Below, piece by piece: positions 35,201-45,600 of a stretch of DNA of 64,000 nt. A program made the translations under genes and the position numbers. Under the pieces are notes generated by a model. It made no database searches and had not been told where the DNA came from. It saw nothing but the letters and a program-made list of their open reading frames with translations. The DNA is taken from assembly GCF_032854445.1 (NCBI RefSeq), contig NC_088300.1:19325608-19389607 (forward strand), written 5' to 3'. The stretch's first letter is position 1. Every line of letters starts with the position of its first letter. This stretch comes from Liolophura sinensis (taxonomy: Eukaryota > Mollusca > Polyplacophora > Chitonida > Chitonidae).

Positions 35201-37065
35201 ATAATAAGTAAATCTGAAAAACAATTTATCCAATGAAGTTAAGGTGGGGTGGGAGTGGGTGGGTTGGTGGATGGATGGAGTCACCCTGTCTGTCCGTAGA
35301 CACGATTTTGTCTTTGCATCTCCCAAACTACTGAGCTGATTTCGATGAAACTTTCGATGAATCTTGCCTATAATCTGAGCTTATGCTTGGCAGTCAGGTG
35401 ATTGTTTCATCAGTGCACACCATGAATGGCCAATGCAACAATCTCTTTGAAGCCAAACAAAGCATCAGGACTTTTTTTTTTTTAGGTTTTCTTAATTTTC
35501 TTTCTTTTATATTGAAAGTGTTGGCAGATGGAAGAGGGGTATTTTGGACATCCGGGTCCTAGTTCAGCTTTTGTTTTGCCATCATCAGTATTTTGTTAAA
35601 TGAATACTGAAATACTTGTATTAAAATCACTTGTGTGATGGATCACATCTTGGAAAATTTGACACATAGTATGTAAATTTAGGATAATGTCAACACTGTT
35701 ATGAGTGTCAACCCTTTCACTACTCTCCTAAAATGCTATAATATTAGGAGAGCTCTGTAATTTTGGAAGTCTATGGGTGTGTATAAATTAAGTTTAGAAT
35801 AAAGACGATAAAATGTTTTTTACAGATAAACTGTTTTAGGTAATAAGTTCCATTTAAAACCATAAAAAACGTTAAAACCATGTTCATGTTTGTCTTTACT
35901 TCAGAATTGTTACAGCTGTAAGAAGGTGTTCATGGACCATGAACAGAAGCACCACTGTAGGGCGTGTGGTCAGGGATTCTGTGATGACTGTTCAGCCCAG
36001 AAGAGACCAGTGCCCGAGAGAGGTTGGGGAAACACCCCAGTACGAGTCTGCATGGCGTGCTACGAGCCCAGCAAAATGACAGGTAAATGTATGCCATTGT
36101 CTATGAACAGCTCAGGAGTTTTTCATAATTTTGTCCATTTTAAACATTCTGAAATCAAACTTCTTACATGGTTTCACCAAGATATTTTAACAGGTTTTGG
36201 GCTGTTTTGTCCATTTCAACAAAATTATGCCCATTTGTGTTCTTTTGTAGACTTTGATGTAGCTTAAGCTGCTCAAACCAGCACAGAACATAAGCCTCCA
36301 GAATGCTAGTACCAACTGTTTACTGTTGTTTCCAGACTCTAATACCAGTACAGGAAGCGACTCCCAGGTGACAGCGCGTAAAGTTGGGGAGGCAGTCACA
36401 GGTACCATTGGGGCTGTGGCCTCGGCTATTGACTATCCTCTAGGTGAGTATCAATGGCAGGGAGAGCTTAATTGGAAGACTGGTCCCCACAAGCTTCTGA
36501 TTCTCTAAAACATGAATGGCAGGTTAGAAGGGATAATTGGTTAGAAGAGTGTAGCAGTGCAGAGTAAATGATGTAAAATTTTGTCTTTGAGTGGGCACAG
36601 GTACCCTGATTTTGAGAGTTTTGTTGATGGTAGAAAGGCGTTCGAAGTTTGTTTGGAAGGTAGGATGATTCTCTACTGGAAAAATGTAATTTTGATCACC
36701 AAAAGCAATAGTTAATGACATTAATTTGACCCTAAAAATGTACGGTAATCATTCATCCATGATTTTATCAGTATGTTTTAACCCCACCAAAATGAGCAAG
36801 CAGGTATATCATGCTGGGTTTTACATCCACAGGCATTTTGAAGGACAGTGTTCGGCCTGTGTACTGGATTCCTGATGAGCAAATCAAGACATGCTACGTG
36901 TGTTCAGTGGAGTTCGGACCCAAACTGGCGATCCACCATTGTCGGGCATGTGGGCAGGGTGTTTGTGTGGGCTGTTCCCCGAATAAGAGGGCAGTACCCC
37001 TGAGAGGGTGGGATTACCCTGTCAGAGTCTGCACTAAGTGTGAGGCAAAGAAAGACAGGCTTTGA
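29225..37065 (+). CDS. ZFYVE1: ZFYVE1 (DFCP1), double FYVE-domain protein
   Basis: Exons: 29225-29920, 30177-30681, 32251-32450, 32609-32706, 32966-33077, 33385-33482, 34005-34119, 34785-34955, 35905-36082, 36336-36443, 36833-37065; all phases agree, giving 837 residues (human 777). Two Cys/His clusters resembling B-boxes lie in the first 140 residues. A guanylate-binding-like P-loop NTPase region follows, with GNTGDGKS at 258-265 and DTEG at 306-309. Further Cys pairs in exons 4-7 fall in the region linked to ER and lipid-droplet targeting. FYVE fingers are in exon 9 (KHHCRACGQGFC, PVRVC) and exon 11 (WIPD, IHHCRACGQGVC, PVRVC). In vertebrates the protein binds PI3P on ER-derived omegasomes during autophagy. 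Intron 1 has a GC donor (AAG|GCATGT). The longer N-terminal linker at about 140-225 has no counterpart I recognise. Confidence 0.97.
30682..32250 (+). other. ZFYVE1 intron 2, no other gene seen
   Basis: 1.6 kb of AT-rich intron. An ORF at 31813-32085 has no recognisable motif. No SINE or MITE copy is visible. Confidence 0.6.
33633..33668 (-). mobile_element. Possible SINE tail fragment
   Basis: TATTTATCTGTTTATTTG followed by ATTGGCGTT resembles only the last 30 bp of the abundant SINE. It lies in ZFYVE1 intron 6 and could be a chance match. Confidence 0.3.
35069..35207 (+). mobile_element. SINE, short form, with target duplication
   Basis: Plus-strand orientation in ZFYVE1 intron 8. It starts near GGCCGTACTTGGGAAGG, carries AAGTGAAATATTCTTGAG and ends in CAATCAAATAAATAAATAAT. 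GTAAATCT at 35061-35068 and 35208-35215 is an 8-bp target-site duplication. The tRNA-like head is absent. Confidence 0.85.
36608..36745 (+). repeat. Interspersed repeat family R2, copy 3
   Basis: GATTTTGAGAGTTTTGTTGA, GGAAGGTAGGATGATTCTC and CACCAAAAGCAATAGTTAAT align with the other R2 copies. It lies in ZFYVE1 intron 10. Confidence 0.6.
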
Positions 37066-37071
37066 GACTGA

Positions 37072-37345
37072 ACTGTAGCCAAGAATGGCAGTCTGTAATA
37101 TTGTATTGTGGCCAAGGAAGAGAGACTAACACTGCGTTGTGGCCTAGAAAGCAGAAGTGTAACACTGCATTGGGGGGAAGAAAGAGAGACTGTAACACAG
37201 CATTGTTGGAAAGAAAGAGTGACTATAACACAGCATTGTGGCCAAGAAAGAGTGACTGTAATACTGCATTGTGGCCAGGAGTAACAGCTTGTAATACAAT
37301 GCAGGCCGACTGTACTACTTTACTGCATTGTGGGCAGGAAAGACA
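37072..37345. repeat. Degenerate ~33-bp tandem repeat in ZFYVE1 3' UTR
   Basis: The motif GCATTGTGGCCAAGAAAGAG or a variant recurs about every 30-34 bp from just after the stop codon, seven to eight times. The overlapping 115-codon ORF (37062-37409) is a by-product of the repeat. Confidence 0.85.
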
Positions 37346-37837
37346 AGCTAGTATAACTGACAAAAAGAGGATAAAAAATGAGAGTGTAATTGACAAAAAG
37401 TGGCTGTAATGTGGAAATGTAGTTGACAAAGAGAGGCTGTATGAACATAGGAGTGCAGCTGACCTGTAGTCGGGTAATATTATATGGTGGCCCTGAAAGA
37501 CAGTCTATGAAACTGGATAGCTAAAGCTAGACTAAAACTCAAATAAGGAACATATAAAATTTATAGCCAAGAAAGACTGTGTGCAATATTCAGGCATGAT
37601 TTGGAAACACAATTGAAAGTGTTTGTTGAAGGCAATGGTGTTATAAAGCAAGGACAGTCTGTACCAATGAGGTGTGGGCATTCATAGATCGGTTTACATG
37701 GATGTAGTTGTACAGCACACCATGTTATCACCGCAGGACTGTTGCAGAAGTTCTCCATATCAACCATTTAAAATTTGGGTTCATTTTATGACATACATTA
37801 CAGGTGGTGAGAATTAGCCACCTTGCATTGGGCTGTT

Positions 37838-38060
37838 TACTTTAATTCTTTAACATTTTTGCATGTTTGCAAGTTGTTTATTCAGGCATATTCTGAAGGT
37901 AATATTTTGTGTAGACTGATAAAATGATGCTTCTTGTGAAGCCTTGAAATTGGCTGATCCAACTGATGTAGTTTTGTCTCTGAAGTTAAATTAGAAATGT
38001 GCATATGTTGCACTGAACGTTGCTCTTTCATATATGCAAAAAGGTTGAGGAATTAGGGTA
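37838..38060 (-). mobile_element. MITE-like element, copy C (223 bp)
   Basis: Inverted ends: TACTTTAATTCTTTAACATT at left, and AAAAAGGTTGAGGAATTAGG just before the right boundary. In reverse orientation the interior matches copies B and D (GAGACAAAACTA, a variant of TTTCAGGGCATCAC, GAATATGC). TA bounds both ends, as expected for a Tc1/mariner-type target. Confidence 0.75.
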
Positions 38061-41000
38061 TATTTCCCATAATTTCAAAGGGAAACAGAAGCAGCATTAT
38101 TGTTCATTGTGTGAACAAGCCTAAGCTTATCAAAATTACTAAGACTGTACAACATGTGCACACACAAGGCAGCACCTGTAACATGGGATGTCCTGCATGT
38201 ATCACCACTGTCCATCAATCAGTCGCAAATCGTTGCCTTTTAAGCTTCAAGTCAGAATTTACAATGTCAACATGTAATAATTGTATGACACCGGCACATG
38301 TGATTGTAACACCAGTATTAGAAGGTCAAATGGACATCATTTTCTAAAATAATGAATCAAAATTCTCAATCAAAAAGCCAGTTGCTTATAAATACTGGTA
38401 AAAGTATGTGATGAGAGAATTTGTAAAGAAAAGTCACATTAGGCTTCTGTTATAGTACATGATAGCCCCAGTGTGAAAAATATTTTAAACTGTGATTTAG
38501 GTGAACAGATCATATAGTCAGTGGAGATGTTGAATTCTCATGTGATACTAAGAAGCAACATGCGAGTGTTGTTTTTATGTTTAACCCTACACGTACATGT
38601 ATGTATATGTTTGTCAAGCTAGGTCCTAAACATTCCCTAAATATCTATTTTAAGTTTGATTTTTTCTGAAACAATGCAGGATTACTTCTGTTAATATTCG
38701 TTGTTGTGGGTTAATTTTCTGATTTTCACCTTGGCTACTGGGCATAAGAGTAAGAAAGTCATACAAGGAAGGGACATCACTCTGCTATCAGTATGTCTAT
38801 CATCACCTAAACAGGTTACTGGTTGGCTAGTTGTAAGTAGGCCTATACTATGACTAACTTGAATGTGCCAATGAGGCAGTCAAATGATGGAGATGCCTTC
38901 CTAATAGGACTGAAATAACATTAAGCCCTAAGCTGCATGTTAGCAGTCTTGTAAATGATTGGTTTCCAAGGTAAATGCAATTTGCACCCTGTATCCATCT
39001 GTTTTCTGCACAAGTGCTCCTTTTGTTTTCTGTAATTATTATACCATATTTAAATGATATTTTAATGTTATTTACACAGATTTGCATTCACTTTTATTGG
39101 TACTGTAGTACAGTATTTGTATATTTGGCAGAATTTAGAAAGCTTCTTGCGTCAAGCAATGTGTTATCCTGATTGAGTTATTAGGCATGCACATGTAGTG
39201 GGCTCTCTTTGTTTTGGCTTCTTGATTTTCGTGTAATGTTATTTACTGTAATACGTGTAGAATATGAATATATGTACAAAGTATTTCAAATGTTCTGTTG
39301 GGGCAGTTTGTTAATCTGTATCTTATACATGTACAAATGTCAATGAGTAGTTATAGCATTTTATGCCTTTGGTGCTCAGTTGAGACCGGTGCAATGATAG
39401 TCTTAATGGTAGTGGTACAGTTACATTCACTGAGGTAGTAATTCTGTGATAAAATGCTTTCTGGAGAGAATCACACTCACCCTTCCAGCTCTGGAGGTAA
39501 CAAATAATTTTTATCAAATAACTGAAAAAATCACTTCATGTAACTTTTTGACCCGCTTGTATTTCATGATATATTTTGCTGATTGCCGAAATTGTTGTCG
39601 ATTCTGTTTGCATAATCCATACAATAGGACATTAACACCGTAAGTATAGCAACTCTACAAGATGAACATTTGGCAGATATTATTGGTTTATGGAATGTAG
39701 CAACGTGTATATGTTTGTAACAAAAAATGCAACTATGCATGTTGATAATATTACATAGGACTGAAAATATATTGTTTTCATTGGAAATAGATCTCTCTAA
39801 CCTGATGAGGGATGTAGTTGTTTTTAGCACAAATATAGTAGTCATGCATGTGTTTTATTCCTTGTGATGAGCAAAAATCTCCAGGTATACCCAGTCCTTT
39901 TCAAGGCAATAGCGCATCCACACTAAAACATTTGATGGAACACCCTTCTTATTTAGTACAGGTAGCACAGATAATCCGCAATATACTGTTGCCCCTTGCT
40001 TTTATCGGTGAGAATACTTCTCAGTAGAGGTGATGAATACTGCAATTCACCCTAACTTTGGCATTATTCTTCGTTTTACTGGATTCTGATTAATTCATCC
40101 ACCTCAAGAGATTTGATTAATTTCTTTTCGCAATACTTTATTAAAGGCCTTATTTGTTTCTGATAGTGCATTTTAACACACCGAAACTTTCGCAGATGGG
40201 CACAAAGCATACAGTAAGTATGTGATGTTTAATGCTAGGTTAGATGTATGTACAAATTAAGACATTGCAGACAGACAGCTAATAGTCATTCATGTAGGTT
40301 CATGTAGATGTTAATTTTACTTTCATAAATCTTATTATTTCCTTCCCAGAGCTTCCCCAGTACTTCAGACCATGCGCATCTGTACATGTATTTATCATAC
40401 CAGTAATAAAAGAGTAAATGATGTCTTGGATTTCATGTGCCTTATTTTTTATGATGTTGATACATTGGCGCTAGGCGATTGAAACCTGGTTTTGAATTTG
40501 TATGTATTCCGTTGATGTTTATTGCTTTATTAAAGATCGTGCTCTCACATAGCAGTTTACGATATGAATGAAAGAAACAAGAGTGCCCGTGGTAAATCGC
40601 CGCACTTCACCGCACTTCACAAAGTGCCTCACAAACCTGCTGATTGGATGTCAGTGTGATTGGAATTTGCCATAATCCCTCAGGAATTTGTAAGCTTACG
40701 TGTATATAATGGTGGTTGGGTTTTTGGGTAGTGGAGGCCCCCTGAATACCACTGCCCTTTATCACATACCTGAAAACCATTTTGACTAAGAGTAGCAGCA
40801 TCCAGTCCTCAGTGGCATGAATGGGTAGACGCTAACTGGAAGTGCCCTTAACACTTTTGGCAAATAAACAAACCACTGAAGGCCCATTTTGAATTACCCA
40901 AACAGCAGCAGTAATACATAATATATATGAATAAAAGACAAATACCCATTCAATGAGTACTATACATGTATTGTTGAATGAAAAGTACAATTTCCATGGT

Positions 41001-41260
41001 ATACACTTACGTGGGTATTTACATGATAGATGTGACAAAGGAACAGTATGTGTGACAGGCTATCTAAATATCTGTACTCATGTGATCCTCTTAAAGCAGA
41101 TAGCAGTTAACAGTATATGTATTTGTACAGATGGATAACTAAATAAATACTGGATCATCTGTTTTATTTATATTATCACAGCAGGATGACCCATTATGTG
41201 AAGGAATTGAATCATATAGTGAGCCTATGTACTAAAAAATTTCTTTTTTCCTTAATTTAA
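38061..41260. other. ZFYVE1 3' UTR and intergenic DNA
   Basis: AT-rich without recognisable exons. AATAAA near 40407, followed by a T-rich stretch, is one possible poly(A) site for ZFYVE1, which would then have a 3.3-kb 3' UTR. ORFs here look random. Confidence 0.4.
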
Positions 41261-41471
41261 TACCTTAATTTCTCAACATTTTCACAAATGAAAGAGCAAC
41301 TTTCAGTGCCTTTTATGCACATTTGCAATTAGATTTTGGAGACAAAACTACCATAGCTGGAAAGGCCAGTTCACAAAAAGTATTTTTTATCAGTCTACAT
41401 AGAATAACGCCTTAAGAATATGCTTGAATAAACTCTTCGCACACATGTGAAAAGGTCGAAGAATTACAGTA
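41261..41471 (+). mobile_element. MITE-like element, copy D (211 bp)
   Basis: Left end TACCTTAATTTCTCAACATT and right end AAAAGGTCGAAGAATTACAG are imperfect inverted repeats. The interior contains GAGCAACTTTCAGTGCC, TTTTGGAGACAAAACTACC and AGAATATGCTTGAATAAAC. It appears the most complete plus-orientation copy. Confidence 0.75.
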
Positions 41472-42307
41472 GTATCATAGGCCTATATACACGTGGACAA
41501 CGCTGAAAATACAATAATGCCACAAATACATTAAGTTCACAATCTGCGCTGGATCTTATGTATTCCTACACCTGCTACAAAATGATGCACACAAAATGGG
41601 CATTTGCTACCTTAATTAGAGCTAAAAAATTAGAGCAAATAGCACATACTTTCATGGAACTTTTCAGGAAGGAATCAGGTAATTCAGGTAAGTTCTATGT
41701 AATTTATTGTGAATCACATAAATTTATTGTGCGAATTATTTAATGTTTCTACCTTAACTTTGATGATGAAAAATGAAAATAACATTTAAATTAGTGATTA
41801 CATTTCCTAGCGTGTGGTGATATTGCCAATTCCACCAGGATTCAACAATAGCTTTCATTGTGGCTCAACTAGTCATGTTCAGCTGTCTTATTTCTTACCT
41901 GATGATCACCGCAATTTTACATCTTTGAAGTTTGAAAGTTCGCCGACTTAGGTTGGAAAGTTACTTTTAGGAAAAAAACTTGCTCAATAGACAAATCAAA
42001 CTATTTTGAGATTTTCTTTCTTTTTTTTTTTTGGAGAATGACAGATCATTTCGTACTGTCAGAATAAATATATCATATTTTGGATATGATTGATATGATT
42101 TAAGATTTTCATACAGTATATAAATCAGACATGGTGAAAAAGTACTGATAATCTGCCAGCTTTTGTCATATATAAATGTCGTTTCAAGAAAGCTTAAAAA
42201 TAGTACTTCATGGTTCTTAAACTTTCAACTAACCACAGTGTTTATTCAGTTTTACTCAAGAACATGTCTAAAAGTTCCTTTTTTTTAATCAACGTCTTTC
42301 ACTGTTT
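41472..42307. other. Intergenic, no feature recognised
   Basis: AT-rich DNA between a MITE-like copy and a decayed SINE; no exon seen. Confidence 0.4.
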
Positions 42308-42365
42308 AATTTGGTGTTAATGCTGCACTCAAGAATATTTCACCTGTATAACAACATCTTGTCTG
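42308..42365 (-). mobile_element. Decayed SINE fragment
   Basis: GCACTCAAGAATATTTCACC with the neighbouring GGTGTTAATG matches the SINE body near its tail. The rest is too diverged to align by eye. Confidence 0.5.
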
Positions 42366-42617
42366 GTACTTTACAAACCTACATGTAGCTACTGCCAGCT
42401 ATAGCACTCTTAAAACATTAGGGTATGAGCTTATCAACTCCTTGTGCTTAATCTGAAAAAAGAGTGATTCTTAAGCAGAAATTATATCTGTAGAACACTG
42501 CTGGGTGTTTCACAGTAAGTATAACTTGCTCCCATTCAACGTATAAATGTACAAAATGAAAGCGTAACTTACAAAATTGTACAATTCTGACACAAAATTG
42601 AGTATGTACAAAATATG

Positions 42618-42623
42618 TTTATT
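42618..42623 (-). terminator. VTI1B poly(A) signal AATAAA
   Basis: TTTATT on the plus strand gives AATAAA 28 bp beyond the VTI1B stop codon, implying a very short 3' UTR of roughly 50 bases. Confidence 0.6.
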
Positions 42624-42650
42624 ACAAAGCAGCTGTTGTGAAGAGGTGAG

Positions 42651-45600
42651 CTAGGAGAAAAACTTCCAGTATATCACACCCCCCAAGCAGCCTAACTGTA
42701 CCAGGATTATCATTATCAGGATCATCTTGTCTGACATCACCCTGAAAACAAGAAAATGGTGCAAATATTATATAAGACATTATAAATCAAATGACTTCAT
42801 AGACTGCAAAATAAATTTACACGGGTAGCAGCTTTATTACAACTATTACATCCTAACTGAATTAATAAAATGAGATATCCCAGTTCATAGGTTTGATTTG
42901 ATTAACTCATGAGAACTGCTCGAGAATTTTCCTTATATGATGGCAATCAGTTTGTAGACTGAAGAAATGACAATTTTAGAACAGACTGAGATATCACCTG
43001 CAAAACTTTGAAATAATACAGCAATATGAAGAATGTATCATGAAAACACAGTGTTAAGAGTAGACATCTTAGGCTCCATATGTGGCGAACATTCATTTTA
43101 TTTAGAAATCTCCTGTAAACTTTCCATGTCTTTAATTATTACCAAAACTTGTAATGAAATCCTGTTAATGGAAAATGTATCCCCTCAGGACAACTGGCAA
43201 ACAATATCAACAAATAGCTTAGAAAACTCTTTTTGTCAGGAAACACAAAATCACTGTTATCACACTGTCACCTACTTACCTCCGAACCATGGACCGGAGA
43301 ATTTTACGACTTTTTCTTAAATTAGAATCAGTACCATGCAGCTGAAAGTAACAAAAACATGAACAACTGATAAGATACAGAAATCAAATTCACTAAGCAT
43401 ATATTAATATTTAATAGAAGTGTTACACTCTTTCAAAGTTAAACTTTTTTAAAATCATTATGATTATGTATGTGTACATTTGTTTGTTTAACAAGACAAT
43501 AATGCTAAGCTGCTTACCTTTTCCTTTACTTACATATTTTCCATATATTTCACATTGCACTCAAATATGTTATAGTGATCAAGTTTATTCCTGAAGGAAT
43601 CTATCAGTCCTCAATAAGTGTTTAACAATCCTACTGAATAGCTTCGACAGATTGTACGGTATAATTTATCCAGCCGTTCTAACTGACAGTCAACATTTAA
43701 CAGCTACCCATGTAGTTACACCGCAAAGCCTGCATTAAATTAAGTATACATAACTCACACACACTGACAATATAATGATCTTAGTATATTAAGCTGAGCC
43801 AAACATAAATATTACACATTACATATACTCTCGCATAACTTGCCCAGTCTCTTGTTTGAACTACACTAATCCTGCAACCTTTTTGTGTTTGGAGTGGCCA
43901 GTTTCAGGGCATCACAAAAAGTATAATTTTATCAATCAACAGAGAAAAATGCCTTCAGAATATGCTTAAATAAACCCCTTATGAACATGCAAATAGGATG
44001 AAGAATTACAGTAACAGTTTTTGCCGAGCTGCTTTACCTTGTCTTTTGGCCTAACTGACACCTGCACTGAATACTTTGTTCTTAGCTCTAGCTGACAGCC
44101 TCAAGAAAACTGCTTACCCTGTCTTTTGTTCTGACAAGGGACTCTCTCTGCTGCCCCAGCTCCTCTATAATTTCTACCCCAATCTGATCCGTCTCCGCAG
44201 CCACACGATGAGATCTAGCAATGCTCTCTGATGTTCTGTTCAATGATTCTGTTCCCTGCATCAGGCGGGACCTCTGAGATGCAGCTATTCTCTGGAAACA
44301 ACAACACACAAGAAGAAATAAACTTGCAATCTCTTCATCATTTAACTTGATTACTTTCACTAACAGACAGACTCATTTATTACTTGGTCAGGTTTATGGG
44401 TGGAGGAAAATTTGAATACAGCTACAGAGTATTTGTCTTCATTTTCACATCAGTCCGAGTCTGGTAAAAATGGCTAGTTCTTCCCAGTGAAAAATGTTCT
44501 TCCCAGTGACGTTCCAGTGTTTGTAGCACTGGCTGTCAACATCTGTCAAAAGTTAAGTACTTTAAAAGTACCTATTTATTCTGATGAAAAATGCTAAGAT
44601 CAATTAAAACACGTCTTATTTGACAAATAGGAGAGACTGATAAAATGATGTCTTGTCTCTGTGTTTCTACAAGAAAGGCATTATAGGTTGAAACCTAAGG
44701 TATTCTAAAGCCAGGTAATGATGACACAGCCCTTAAATGTGCTGGTCAATCAAGCTAAAACACTCGTACCATTGTTAAGGGGCTCAGAAATGTGTTCAAT
44801 ATGATTTTAAGCCCTGCATTTGGTGATCAAGTCTACATGTATGCATTTGTAGAACATAAGTGTTTGTTTCATACATTTCCATCTTAACTGGGATTTTAAT
44901 TTATTTATTTGATTGGTGTTTTACTCCGTACTCAAGAATATTTCACTTATACGACTGCGGCCAGCATTATGGGGGGAAGAAACCGGGCACAGCCCGGAGG
45001 AAACCCACAACCATTCGCAGGCTGCTGCCAGACCTTCCCAAACTGGGATTTTAAATAAGTTTATATCATCACATAATAGCTTACATCATCTCTGTCAAAT
45101 CCATGATTATCTGCACCAAATGTCCCAGTCTGACCTCTTTTCTGAAAGAAAATTACAGTTCCACCAGTTCAATAAGTCAATCCTAATCTTAACAACAACA
45201 GCTATAGAAAATGTTAAAAGATTTCTCTGAACAAGAAATAAAAAAAAAATTCCTTGCTAAATTTAAAAGAAAAAACCTTTTAAACTAATCTTTTAAATAC
45301 TATCTCTTGCCTGAAAAAGTTCAAGTTTAGAGGTGAATAAATGTCACAAAATGTTACTTTTGGCGCTGAAATTTACATTTTCCCAGTAGGATATTACCTT
45401 CCACACAAAATACACTTCAAAGATCAAAAGAACCACATGAATTGTGCAACTTACTCATGGGTGGAATTTTTATTTATTTATTTGATTGGTGTTTTACGCA
45501 GTACTCAAGAATATTTCACTTATATGACGGCGGCCACAATTATGGTGGGAGGAAACCAGGCAGAGAACTGGGAAACCCACAACCATCTGCAGGTAGCTGG

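Noticed and set aside
37062-37409. 115-codon ORF after ZFYVE1
   Set aside because: Overlaps the ZFYVE1 stop and consists of the degenerate 3' UTR repeat.
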